Positions 1 to 9,708 of a stretch of 64,000 bases of DNA are shown here, in pieces (position 1 is the first letter of the stretch; the number at the start of each line of letters is the position of its first letter). Location: NCBI GenBank assembly GCA_001970955.1, contig MPUH01000122.1, positions 1 to 64,000 of the forward strand, given 5' to 3'. The position numbers and the translations under genes were made by a program. Source of the stretch: Stentor coeruleus. Taxonomy: Eukaryota; Ciliophora; Heterotrichea; Heterotrichida; Stentoridae. The notes under the pieces were generated by a model. The model saw only the letters and a program-made list of their open reading frames with translations, had not been told where the DNA came from and searched no databases.

Positions 1-461
1 GGAAAGGAAAAAAACTTACTTGTTATAGTCTTGCATATTGTTATATGCGGATTTTTATTCGCTTACACCCTTTCAGTACTGAATGCATGTGCGTATAGCA
101 TCAGCACATCATTAGTTTTGTTATAAAATCATAGTAAAAATACCACTTTTTTCATATAAAAACTTATGCTATATCGACTGGGGATCTAATCAAGATTCTT
201 ATGCCACTCTTTTCATTACATTAGACTTATATTAGAGAGGTACTTATTGAGAATATTGCTAGTATTAGTTCGACTGTGAATTTTGCTATGGTCTGTATGA
301 TTTCAGGGTTTTTCCAGTTTTTACTGAAATGTTTGGATTTATTATTACTTTTTTTCTTTGCTCTGTGCATGGCTTTTGGAAGGGGTTGCATTTGAAGGAT
401 CTTATTGAGAACAAGGGGAAAGATGAAAAGCTAAATTTTGTGAGAAATATATTTCCATTAG
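1..461 (+). pseudogene. Decayed MFS sugar transporter, type-1 copy
   Basis: This is a relic of the intact transporter at 4147-5523. It opens at codon 2 of that gene, with one codon lost, and follows TM1 closely. It is then broken by an insertion of about 61 bp (116-176) that brings in stop codons. After a short stretch matching the residues before TM2 it jumps, by a deletion of nearly 1 kb, to the last two membrane segments (from about 220) and ends at a TAG matching the intact gene's stop. It cannot encode a transporter. The gene may begin before the window, so the left edge is not its true start. Confidence 0.85.
116..176. repeat. 61-bp insertion shared by two decayed transporter copies
   Basis: An AT-rich block interrupts coding sequence that runs without a break in the copies at 4147 and 6896. 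The same block, with few differences, sits at the same codon in the mosaic copy (about 3072-3132). TA dinucleotides lie at or near both ends. It could be an ancient small insertion spread by duplication of an already broken gene, or a retained internal eliminated sequence. The sharing is directly seen; the origin is not known. Confidence 0.6.
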
Positions 462-589
462 GTTTAAGTTAAAAGTAATAAGATTGAAGTTGATTTTTTT
501 GTTTCAGGGTGTAGGAGGAGTATCGGTAGGTTGTGATATGATACTTTCCCAAATATGAAAAAGTTATGGATTTGGCATCTTTCTCAGAA

Positions 590-819
590 TTATCTTATAA
601 GTTCAGGGTTGACTGAGAAAAATGTTAGTATCAGTTTGATGATATTTTTGGTGCGGCTTATATGGTTTTGAGCTGTTTCTAATTTTTTCTGAAATTTTTG
701 GCACTTATTATTACTTTTTTTTCTTACTTTGTGTGTGGTTTTGAGGATATTGTGATAGATCTTAATTAGACTAGAACAGGATGAAGATTAAGATTTTAGG
801 AGATATACATTTTTATTAG
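590..819 (+). pseudogene. C-terminal remnant of an MFS transporter
   Basis: A strongly diverged copy of the last roughly 75 codons of the type-1 transporter. It matches the region of 5281-5523 running from the GEVLIEK segment through the final membrane helix and the ETRGKTK tail, with several frameshifts and stops. It is preceded at 467-545 by sequence matching the 3' flank of the intact copies, so it looks like the end of a further duplicated unit whose body was deleted. Confidence 0.65.
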
Positions 820-889
820 GTTCAAATTAGATAATAAAGTTTAGAAATTATTTTTAAGTTAGAAAGATAAGTAAGAGGTTGGAGGGTTT

Positions 890-1340
890 ATGGATACAAA
901 GATTTTGTCATTTCGGCATAATTTAAAATTTAAAAGATGTTGTTTTTATGAGATTTGAAATTTGATATGATAATAAATGTAATATTGATTGAGTGTTGTG
1001 TATTCGGAAATTCAACAGGTGGTAAGTATTTTAATTATTTGATTTTACTGCAATAAACACAATAAAGAGAAATTTTGAAATTATTTATTTGTAATTATTT
1101 AAAACAAAGCTCTTAAGTCTGTATGAAATGAATTATTCAATCATATTGTGAAAATATTCACACTAAAATACCAAAATTAAATTAAAAATTGCATGCATCA
1201 GAATTACACAGGCAAAAATTTTATTATACTAAAATTGAATAAAAGATAAAAATTTCACAGGCAAAAATTATACAAACTATATTTTCAGATTAGCAAAATT
1301 GCACAAACCCTAACTCGAATCCATTATAATCCTGCATATA
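890..1340. repeat. Duplicated upstream block of the type-2 transporter genes
   Basis: Non-coding sequence that is repeated, well conserved, at about 5660-5975. Both blocks lie just upstream of a type-2 transporter start (1490 and 6063). This shows that the duplication unit included intergenic DNA, and the block probably holds the promoter of the type-2 genes. The left copy carries an extra 91 bp (1022-1112) bounded by a 5-bp direct repeat TAAGT that the right copy lacks. No further promoter motif was identified. Confidence 0.7.
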
Positions 1341-1489
1341 TTATTTCCCATTTTAAACTTGAACTTGAAGCACAAATCCAAACCTCTAAATCCAAAATCC
1401 TAAACCACACAATAAATAAAAACAATTTCTCTACCTTTTCATAAACAATTAATCCATCTATCCTGAAAAAAAGATTTTTTAAAATAATA

Positions 1490-2945
1490 ATGAAATACTC
1501 TCCAGGTAAAGTTTGGAAACTAGCTCTGCACATAGTCCTTGGGGGATTTATGCTTTGTTATATTCTTGGGGTCTTTAATACATGTTCGGACAACGTTTCA
1601 GCATCTTTAAATTGGGGAGACATGAAAAACACTTTTATTACTGTTTTCAGTACAATTGTAACTGTTGGTATGCTTATTGGATCTATGATAGCTGGGAAAA
1701 TGATGAATTATTATGGAAGAAGAAAATCTATGATGATGACTGATATGCTTGTGATGATTTCTAGTGGGATTACTGTTATACCTTTTACACCTACTTTTGC
1801 TATTGGTAGATTTTTATCAGGGATTGCTGCAGGGATTTTTATGGTCTGTTGTACCTTTTACACCTACTTTTGCTATTGGTAGATTTTTATCAGGAATTGC
1901 TGCAGGGATTTTTATGACAATTCCTGTAAGTTTTGTTAATGAAGTTACTCCTGATGAAATGATTCCTAAGATTGGTCCATTGGTACAAATATCAACTAAT
2001 GTTGGATTAATTTTTGCTTATGGTTTTGGATTACCTTTGCCTACTGGGGATTATGATTCAAATAGTTTTAATTGGTGGTGGGTGTTTATGTTTTTATTCC
2101 CAGGGTTTGTTGCTTTGTATCAGTTTTGCTACTTTCTTTTTGTTTGTAAGCATGATAGCGCTTTGTGGCTTATAAGAAAAGGGAGGACTGAAGAAACAAT
2201 GCGATCGCTTTTGATGGTTTATACTGAAGAAGGTGTGAATGACGGGCTTGAGCGCTTTAATCCAAAAGCGAAAGATGGGGACGAAGAAAAAGGTCAATCA
2301 AATAAAGAAGTCTCTCTAAAACAGATTTTCACTGAACCCAAATACCGAAAAATGCTAAGAATCGGCATCCTTCTCGGCGTAATCCAACAAGTTTCAGGCA
2401 TAAATGCAGGAATTTTCTACTCAACAAGTATTTTCAGTAAACTAGGAGGAGGACTTTTTATGTCTCGTCTTTTCACATTCATAACCGGCTTTGTCTTCAT
2501 GATAGCTTCCATAGTTTCAATCCCTTTACTCAGCAAATACGGTAGAACCACCTTATTAATCTCAGGCCAAATCTTGCTAGCATTAGACTTATGTGCTCTT
2601 GGGATTATGACTTCTTTTCCCGACTCTCCGATGATTCTTCAAATAATTGGTGTCATGCTTATATTTGTGTTTTTCTCATATTCCTTAGGAGCTACTCTAT
2701 GGCTTTATCTTGGAGAAGCTATGATTGAGCAGATTTTAGGGATATCCGCAGCGGCAAATTCAACTTTTGTGTGTATTGTCACAGGGGTTTTCCCTATAGC
2801 AGTAGAGTATCTTGGGATAAACTATGCTTTTTTCTTCTTTGGTGCATGTATGATACTAGGAACAATATATTGTTATTGTGATTTGGTTGAGACAAAAGAC
2901 AAGTCCAAGCAAGAAATAATGAACCGCATGCTACACCTAGATTAA
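1490..2945 (+). pseudogene. MFS sugar transporter, type 2, frameshifted by a 73-bp duplication
   Basis: A sugar-porter family protein beginning MKYSPGK. Family motifs visible are the GRR loop after TM2, a GRFLSGIAAG helix followed by VNEVTPDE, QQVSGINAGIFYST in TM7, and an ETKDKSKQE tail equivalent to the PETKG motif. The frame is broken once: a segment near 1773-1845 is repeated with a 73-nt period and shifts the frame. Removing one copy restores an open frame of 460 codons, the same size as the intact neighbours (458). Either this is a recent pseudogene or the duplication is an assembly join. The ATG at 1490 follows an A-rich leader and matches the start at 6063. Confidence 0.8.
1773..1918 (+). 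repeat. 73-bp direct duplication inside the type-2 transporter
   Basis: Two adjacent copies of about 71 matching bases spaced by 73 nt. The second copy agrees better than the first with the paralogue at 6370-6440 at its left edge (TTGTACC against TTATACC), as if two slightly different sequences had been joined at a shared stretch. Because 73 is not a multiple of three, this alone breaks the frame. Confidence 0.8.
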
Positions 2946-2950
2946 TTAAT

Positions 2951-4141
2951 ATGGGATATAAGGAAAAAAACTTACTTGTTATAGTCTTGCATATTGTTAT
3001 ATGCGGATTTTTATTCGCTTACACACTTTCAGTACTGAATTTATGTGCGTATAGCGTCAGCACATCATTAATTTTATTATAAAATCATAGTAAAAATGCC
3101 ACTTTTTTCATATAAAAGCATATGCTATATCGACTGGGACTAAAGAAGCAATGCAATCCCTTTTGATGGTTTATACTGAAGAAGGTGTAAATGATGGGCT
3201 TGAGCGTTTTAATCCAAAAGTGCAAGTTGGGAACGAAGAGAACGATGAGAACGAAGAGAACAATGAGAACGAAGAGAATGATGAAAATGAAGGAACAATG
3301 AGAATGAAGAGAACGATGAGAACAATGAGGATAAAGAGAATGAAGAGAAAGGTCAATCAAATAAAGAAGTCTCTCTAAAACAGATTTTCATTGAACCCAA
3401 ATACCGAAAAATGCTAAGAATCGGCATCCTTCTCGGCATAATCCAACAATTTTCAGGCCAAAAGCGAAAGATGGGGTCTCTCAAAAAGGTCAATCAAATA
3501 AAGAAGTCTCTCTAAAACAGATTTTCACTGAACCCAAATACCGAAAAATGCTAAGAATCGGCATCCTTCTCGGCGTAATCCAACAAGTTTCAGGCATAAA
3601 TGCAGGAATTTTCTATTCAACAAGTATTTTCAGTAAACTAGGAGGAGGACTTTTTATGTCTCGTCTTTTCACATTCATAACCGGATTTATCTTCATGATA
3701 GCTTCCATAATTTCAATCCCTTTACTCAGCAAATACGGTAGGACTACTTTAATAATCTCAGGCCAAATCTTGCTAGCATTAGACTTATGTGCTCTTGGGA
3801 TTATGACTTCTATTCCTGGTTCTCCAATGGAACTTCAAATAATTTGTGTCATGCTTGTATTTGTGATTTTCTCATATTCCACAGGAGCTACTATATGGCT
3901 TTATCTTGGAGAAGCTATGATTGAGCAGATTTTAGGGATATCCGCAGCGGCAAATTCAACTTTTGTGTGTATTGTTACAGGGGTTTTTCCTATAGCAGTA
4001 GAGTATCTTGGGATAAACTATGCTTTTTTTTTCTTTGGTGCATGCATGATATCAGGAGCTATATATTGTTATTGTGATTTGGTTGAAACAAAAGGCAAGA
4101 CCAAGCTAGAAATAATGAACCGCATGTTACACCTAGATTAA
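2951..4141 (+). pseudogene. Mosaic MFS transporter pseudogene
   Basis: A chimera of both transporter types. It opens with a type-1 start (MGYKEKN) only 5 nt after the previous stop, reads about 44 codons and stops in the shared 61-bp insertion. It then switches at about 3140 to type-2 sequence in the loop before TM7. That loop is expanded by a GAA-rich minisatellite (about 3231-3350), followed by a partial repeat with a 137-nt period. The last part, 3548-4141, is an open frame of 197 codons covering TM7 to the C-terminus and nearly identical to 2351-2945. As a whole it cannot make a 12-helix carrier. Confidence 0.85.
3231..3350 (+). repeat. GAA-rich minisatellite in the transporter loop
   Basis: Imperfect tandem units of about 18 nt built on gaacgaagagaa and gaacgatgagaa. 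They replace a short acidic loop found once in the neighbouring copy (near 2277-2296). It is a local slippage expansion in the cytoplasmic loop between the two halves of the carrier, in a copy that is already broken. Confidence 0.8.
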
Positions 4142-4146
4142 TTAAT

Positions 4147-5523
4147 ATGGGATATAAGGAAAAAAACTTACTTGTTATAGTCTTGCATATTGTTATATGC
4201 GGATTTTTATTCGCTTACACCCTTTCAGTTCTGAATACATGTGCGGATAACGTCGGCGCATCATTAGATTGGGGAGATAATCAAGATTCTTATGTCACAC
4301 TTTTTAGTACCTTAGTTCCAATTGGCGCTATTTTTGGAGGTATGGTTACTGGAGTTTTATCTAATAAATACGGAAGAAGGGGTTCGATAATGATTATGGA
4401 CTCTGTGATGTTTTTTGGAAGTTGTATTGTTGTCCTACCATCAACATGGTCCTTTGGTATAGGAAGGTTTATAACAGGTGTAGCTTCAGGGTTTTTTCTG
4501 ACTATTGGACCTATTTTTATTAACGAAATCACCCCAGATGAACTTATTCCAACTTATGGGCCAATAGTTCAAGTGTCAACTGATGCTGGTATTGTTTTTG
4601 CATACTGTCTAGGCCTTCCATTACCCACAGCAGACTATAAAGATGATGATTTCAATAACTGGTGGATTTTCATGTTTTTCGTCCCAGGAATCCTAAGTTT
4701 CTATCAATTTTGTTACTTTTTACTATGCAACAAACATGAAAGTCCTCTTTGGCTCCTACGCCATGGTAAACAAGATGAAGCTATCCTCGCTTTAAAACAA
4801 GTTTATAACGATGAAGATTTAGAAAATGGGCTAAATAGATTTGATAGAAACTCAGAAGAAGATGCCAAAATTATCAGTTCTGGGGAAAAAGAATACAGTT
4901 ACTCTGAAATCTTCAAATCAGAAAAATTCAGAAAAATGCTTAGAATTGGGATCATGCTTGGGATTATTCAACAATTCTCTGGAGTTAATGCTGCTGTCAT
5001 TTACTCAACTTATATTTTTGAAGAATTAGGTGGAAATACTTATATGGCAAGAATATATACAACAATAACTGGGATTGTATTTCTTACAGCATGTTTTCTT
5101 GCTATTTTCTTATTAAAAAGATTTGGAAGAAAAACTTTATTGATATTTGGCACATTATGTATAAGTATTATTATGTTATTACTTGGTATTGTTACTTTTT
5201 TAGATTTTCATATTATTTATGCAGTTATTTTGATTAATGTTTTTTATGTGTTTTTTGCGTTTAGTCTTGGAGCTACATTGTGGACTTATATTGGAGAAGT
5301 GCTGATTGAGAAAATTGTTAGTATAAGTTCGACGGTGAATTTTATTATGGTTTGTGTGGTTTCTGGGATGTTTCCAGTTTTTTCTAAGATTTTTGGCATT
5401 TATTATTGCTTTTTTTTCTTTGCTTTGTGTATGGCTTTTGGGGCAATTTATATTTGGGAGGATCTTATTGAGACCAGGGGAAAGACAAAAACCCAGATTT
5501 TGGGAGAAATGTATTTCCATTAG
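4147..5523 (+). CDS. MFS sugar transporter, type 1 (sugar porter family)
   Basis: A 458-residue carrier predicted to move a hexose or similar sugar across a membrane. About twelve hydrophobic segments are visible. Sugar-porter signatures occur in the right order: NKYGRRGS after TM2, GRFITGVASG then INEITPDE around TM4-5, SPLWLLRHGK in the central loop (the PESPRWLL equivalent), QQFSGVNAAVIYST in TM7, RFGRKT after TM8, and DLIETRGKTK at the C-terminus (the PETKG equivalent). The ATG lies 5 nt after the stop of the mosaic copy, so it has no room for its own promoter unless that lies inside the upstream relic. Substrate is unknown. Confidence 0.9.
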   Translation: MGYKEKNLLVIVLHIVICGFLFAYTLSVLNTCADNVGASLDWGDNQDSYVTLFSTLVPIGAIFGGMVTGVLSNKYGRRGSIMIMDSVMFFGSCIVVLPSTWSFGIGRFITGVASGFFLTIGPIFINEITPDELIPTYGPIVQVSTDAGIVFAYCLGLPLPTADYKDDDFNNWWIFMFFVPGILSFYQFCYFLLCNKHESPLWLLRHGKQDEAILALKQVYNDEDLENGLNRFDRNSEEDAKIISSGEKEYSYSEIFKSEKFRKMLRIGIMLGIIQQFSGVNAAVIYSTYIFEELGGNTYMARIYTTITGIVFLTACFLAIFLLKRFGRKTLLIFGTLCISIIMLLLGIVTFLDFHIIYAVILINVFYVFFAFSLGATLWTYIGEVLIEKIVSISSTVNFIMVCVVSGMFPVFSKIFGIYYCFFFFALCMAFGAIYIWEDLIETRGKTKTQILGEMYFH

Positions 5524-6062
5524 GTTTTAGTTAGAAGTAATAGGATTAGAATTTATTTTTTTAGGGTGTAGGAGGAGTATTGGTAGGGTGTGATATGATG
5601 TTTATTAAAATATCGAAAAATTGTGAATTTTTGGTGGGCTGTTTATAATTTTTTCTGAAACTTTTGGTATAATTTTAGATTTAAAAGGTATTGCTTTTTA
5701 TGAGACTTGAAATTTGATATGATAATAAATGTGATGAGTGTTGTGTATAATTATTCGAAAATTCAGCAGGTGTTAAGTCTGTATGAAATGAATTATTCAA
5801 TCACACTATGAAAATTTGCACACTAAAATACCAAAATTAAATTAAAAATTGCATGCATCAGAATTACAAATGCAAGAATTTCACTATTCAAAAATTGCAT
5901 GCACGATAAAAATTTCATGCGCAAAAAATTATACACACTTCAATTTCAGATTAGCAAAATTGCACAAACCCTAATTCGAATTAAACCAAAACAATTTTCT
6001 CTACTTTTTTCATAAGCAATTCATCATCTATCCAAGCGAAAAAAAAAATTTATAAAAAAAAA
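5524..6062. other. Intergenic region with duplicated flanks
   Basis: No gene seen. The first 80 bases match the 3' flank after the copies ending at 461 and 8272. The stretch 5660-5975 is the second copy of the upstream block at 890-1340, without its 91-bp insertion. The last 60 bases are the A-rich leader of the decayed type-2 copy. Confidence 0.7.
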
Positions 6063-6891
6063 ATGAAATATCTCCAGGTAAAGCTTTGAAACTAGCTCTG
6101 CACATAGTCCTTGGAGATTTATGATTTGTTATACCATTGGGGTCTTTAAAACATGTTCTGACAATTTTCATATAAGAATCCCTTACCCCTTATCCCTATA
6201 TACAGCGTTTCAGCATCTTTTTATTAAGGAGACGTGAAAAATACATTTATTACTGCTTTCAGTACAATTTTCAGTATGCTTATTGAATCTATGATAGCTG
6301 AGAAAATGATGAATTATTATGGAAGAAAATTTATGATGATTACTGATATACTTATGATGGTTTCTAGTTGGATTACTATTGTACCTTTTACACCTACTTT
6401 TGCTATTGGTAGATTTTTATCAGGGATTGCTGCGGGGATTTTTATGACGATTCCTGTAAGTTTTGTTAATGAAGTTACTCCTGATAAAATGATTCCTAAG
6501 ATTTGTCCATTGGTACAGATATCAACCAATGTTGAGTTGATTTTTGCTTATGGTTTTGATTACCTTTGCATACTGAGGATTATGATTTAAATAGTTTTAA
6601 TTGGTGGTGGGTGTTTATATTTTTATTCCTAGGGTTTGTTGTTTTGCATCAGTTTTGATACTTTCTTTTTGTCTTAAAGCATGAGATTGTGATTTAGTAG
6701 AGTATCTTAAGATAAACTATTCTTTTTTCTTCCTTGGTGCATGTATGGNAGTAGAGTATCTTAAGATAAACTATTCTTTTTTCTTCCTTGGTGCATGTAT
6801 GGTATTAGGAATAATATATTATTATTGTGATTTGGTTGAAATAAAAGGCAAAGTCAAGCCAAAATAATGAGCAATTTTACACCTAGATTAA
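6063..6891 (+). pseudogene. Decayed MFS transporter, type-2 copy
   Basis: Aligns to the type-2 gene at 1490-2945 but carries many lesions. There is a one-base loss in the first codons, an early stop, an unrelated stretch near 6165-6205, and loss of nearly the whole second half after the TM6 region. The best surviving segment is an open stretch at 6234-6590 (TM2 to TM5, with GRFLSGIAAG and VNEVTPDK). The end matches the type-2 C-terminus and contains an unmerged assembly overlap at 6749. The relic stops 4 nt before the next start codon. Confidence 0.85.
6696..6802. repeat. Contig-overlap artefact around a single N (6749)
   Basis: Fifty-three bases (6696-6748) are repeated exactly after one N (6750-6802). 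The pattern recurs at six other N positions in the window and marks two contig ends placed end to end without merging. One copy should be removed before reading this region. Confidence 0.9.
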
Positions 6892-6895
6892 TAAA

Positions 6896-8272
6896 ATGGG
6901 ATATAAGGAAAAATATTTGCTTGTTGCAGTCTTGCATATTGCATTATGTGGATTTTTATTCGCTTACACCCTTTCAGTGATGAATACATGTGCGGATAAC
7001 ATCAGTGCATCATTAGATTGGGGAGATAATCAAGATTCTTATGTCACACTTTTTAGTACCTTAGTTCCAATTGGTGCTGTTTTTGGAGGTATGACCGCTG
7101 GGATTCTATCTAATAAATACGGAAGAAGGGGTTCGATAATGATTGCGGACTCTGTGATGTTTTTTGGAAGTTGTATTGTGGTCCTACCATCAACATGGTC
7201 CTTTGGTATAGGAAGGTTTATAACAGGTGTAGCTTCAGGGTTTTTCCTGACTATTGCGCCTGTTTTTATTAACGAAATCACCCCAGATGAACTTATTCCA
7301 ACTTATGGACCAATAGTTCAAATAACAAATAATATTGGTGTTGTTGTTGCATATTTTCTAGGCCTTCCATTACCTTCAGAAGACTATAATGATGATGATT
7401 TCAATAACTGGTGGATTTTCATGCTTTTCGTCCCAGGAATCCTTAGTTTCTATCAATTTTGTTACTTTTTACTATGCAACAAACATGAGAGTCCTCTTTG
7501 GCTCTTGCGTTACGAAAAAAAAGATGAAGCTATCATCGCTTTAAAACAAGTCTATGACGATGAGGATCTAGAAAAAGGGATAAAAAGATTTGATAGAAGC
7601 TCAAAAGAAGATGCCAAACTCATCAATTCTGGGGAAAAAGAATACAGTTACTTTGAAATCTTTAAATTAAAAAAATTCAGAAAAATGCTTAGAGTCGGGA
7701 TTATACTTGGGATTATTCAACAATTCTCTGGAGTTAATAGTGCTGTAATTTACTCAACTTATATTTTTGAAGAATTAGGTGGAAGTACTTATATGGCAAG
7801 AATATATACAATAATAACTGTGATTGTATTTTTTATGGGATGCTTTCTTAGTATTCTCTTATTAAATAAATTTGGAAGAAAAACTATGTTGATATTTGGA
7901 ACAATAAGTTTAAGTATTGTTATGTTTTTACTTGGTATTGTTACTTTATTTGAATTTCATATTATTTTTGCAGTTATTTTGATTAGTGCTGTTTATGTGT
8001 TTTTTACGGTTAGTCTTGGAGCTACATTGTGGACTTATATTGGAGAAGCACTTACTGAGAAAATTGCTAGTGTTAGTTCAACTGTGATTTTGTCTATGGT
8101 CTGTGTTGTTTCGGGGCTTTTCCCAGTTTTTACTGAAATGTTTGGAATTTATTATTGCTTTTTTTTCTTTTCCTTGTGTATGGCTCTTGGGTCAATTTAT
8201 ATTTGGATTGATATTACTGAGACAAGGGGAAAGACGAAAAACCAGATTTTGGAAGAAATGTATTTCCATTAG
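6896..8272 (+). CDS. MFS sugar transporter, type 1, second intact copy
   Basis: A 458-residue paralogue of the carrier at 4147-5523 with the same length and motif order: NKYGRRGS, GRFITGVASG, INEITPDE, SPLWLLRYEK, QQFSGVNSAVIYST, KFGRKT and a final ETRGKTKNQ. Differences cluster in membrane segments, for example TITNNIGVVVAY where the other has STDAGIVFAY, so the substrate range may differ. The ATG lies 4 nt after the stop of the decayed type-2 copy, repeating the tight junctions at 2945/2951 and 4141/4147. It is the last unit of the array. Confidence 0.9.
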   Translation: MGYKEKYLLVAVLHIALCGFLFAYTLSVMNTCADNISASLDWGDNQDSYVTLFSTLVPIGAVFGGMTAGILSNKYGRRGSIMIADSVMFFGSCIVVLPSTWSFGIGRFITGVASGFFLTIAPVFINEITPDELIPTYGPIVQITNNIGVVVAYFLGLPLPSEDYNDDDFNNWWIFMLFVPGILSFYQFCYFLLCNKHESPLWLLRYEKKDEAIIALKQVYDDEDLEKGIKRFDRSSKEDAKLINSGEKEYSYFEIFKLKKFRKMLRVGIILGIIQQFSGVNSAVIYSTYIFEELGGSTYMARIYTIITVIVFFMGCFLSILLLNKFGRKTMLIFGTISLSIVMFLLGIVTLFEFHIIFAVILISAVYVFFTVSLGATLWTYIGEALTEKIASVSSTVILSMVCVVSGLFPVFTEMFGIYYCFFFFSLCMALGSIYIWIDITETRGKTKNQILEEMYFH

Positions 8273-9276
8273 GTTTTAATTAGAGTAATAGAATTAGAAT
8301 TAGAATTAATTTTTTTAGGGTGCAGGAGGAGTATTGATAGGGTGTAATAAATACACTTTTCTAATAAACCAATAAAACTATTATAAAAATGGGCAAGTCG
8401 TTAAAAGATTTAAAGCTATTGAAAAGTCTCTATACGCATTTCTAGAAAAATTCTTGATGCGCATATAAATTAACCTATAGAAAAAATTTAAAAAGTTTAG
8501 ATAAGAAATTCTTCAGAAATTGTTGCAGAAGGTTTTATAATTGTTAACTTTATTTTTTTTTCAATATTCTTGGTAGAACTTTACTTGAAAGGATTACAAA
8601 GAAAGTATACGACTATATATAATATACTATATATTTTTTTTTTTGCAGAAATTATAGTAATCTTTTTATAACGTAAATTTTGATGGTACTAACAGGTAAA
8701 TAAGAAAAAAAAATATCAATAATTATATAAATATCAAGAGTAAACTGTGTAATTTAGATAAATTAATAAAATAAATAAATATTTGAAGACAAAAACTTAT
8801 AGCGTAAGCGATAATTTTACCATAACTATAATCAAATAAAATTTATACATATAAATAACATAAAATCCTTATGCTATTTATAGCATTTTAAATACTAATT
8901 ATCTGATAATTTCATGCATTTTCAAACATAAAAACACAATCCAGTATGATATTATAAAATGTTATATCAGAAAATCATCAGCTGAAATTATTTGAGGACT
9001 TATAGACTTAGTACTTTTTATTGGTGGTGCTTCAATCTCTATTATAGGTATTGGGTAAATAATTGGAATAGGAAGTCTAGTCAATGTAATTTTATATTTA
9101 TTATTACTAAATGTCAACCTTTTTTATAATCTTCTCATTCATCTAAAAACTAAAAATCCACAATACATCCTACCTATTTCTCAACAATCATCAAAAATCT
9201 CCTATTTTTTTTTATGCTTTCCAACTATCACATATAAAATCAAAATAATTTCCATGGTAAAATCACGGGCTAATAA
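8273..9276. other. Intergenic region after the transporter array
   Basis: The first 75 bases repeat the 3' flank of the other type-1 copies. The rest is very AT-rich. Around 8985-9115 a stretch reads as a hydrophobic, glycine-rich peptide interrupted by one stop, perhaps a decayed membrane protein, but there is no start or clear boundary. The final 100 bases are the leader of the uL23 gene. No other feature seen. Confidence 0.5.
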
Positions 9277-9708
9277 ATGGCAGGAAAACCTAAGCCTGAT
9301 GCTAAAAAGACATCAAAAGTACTTAAAAAAGGTCTCCATCAACGAAAACACAAAAAGTGGACAACTGTAAGGTTCAGAAGACCAGAAACTAAAGTCTTAT
9401 CAAGAAAGCCAAAATATGCTAGGACAAGTGTTGCAGGGAAAACAAGATTAGACAAGTTCTCAACTTTCCTTCAGCCCTTAGCTACTGAAAAGGCTCTCAA
9501 AATCATCGAGACTTTTAACACCCTGGTTTTCTTAGTTGATCCACATGCTGACAAAAAGCAGATCAAAAAGTACGCAGAACAACTTTATAACATCAAAGTT
9601 ACCAAAGTTAACACCTTGATTAGGCCAGATGGAAAGAAGAAAGCTTTCATCAAGATTTCGCCTGAGTATGAAGGAGTTGATATTGCTAACAAGATAGGCA
9701 TAATTTAG
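9277..9708 (+). CDS. RPL23A: 60S ribosomal protein L23a (uL23)
   Basis: A 143-residue protein of the large ribosomal subunit that binds 25S/28S rRNA near the exit tunnel and docks SRP. The lysine-rich N-terminal extension (residues 1-60) is typical of the eukaryotic form. The uL23 fold follows, with LQPLATEKALK, NTLVFLVD, the KKYAEQLYNIKVTKVNTLIRPDGKKKAF hairpin (K-V-x-x-V-N-T core) and the eukaryotic ending DIANKIGII. Length matches the family (about 140-156). Single exon. The ATG at 9277 is the first in frame and gives the expected MAGKPKP opening. Confidence 0.97.
   Translation: MAGKPKPDAKKTSKVLKKGLHQRKHKKWTTVRFRRPETKVLSRKPKYARTSVAGKTRLDKFSTFLQPLATEKALKIIETFNTLVFLVDPHADKKQIKKYAEQLYNIKVTKVNTLIRPDGKKKAFIKISPEYEGVDIANKIGII

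Noticed and set aside
3085-3360. Antisense Ser/Phe/Leu-rich frames opposite the GAA minisatellite
   Set aside because: They are the reverse reading of a purine-rich repeat inside a pseudogene.
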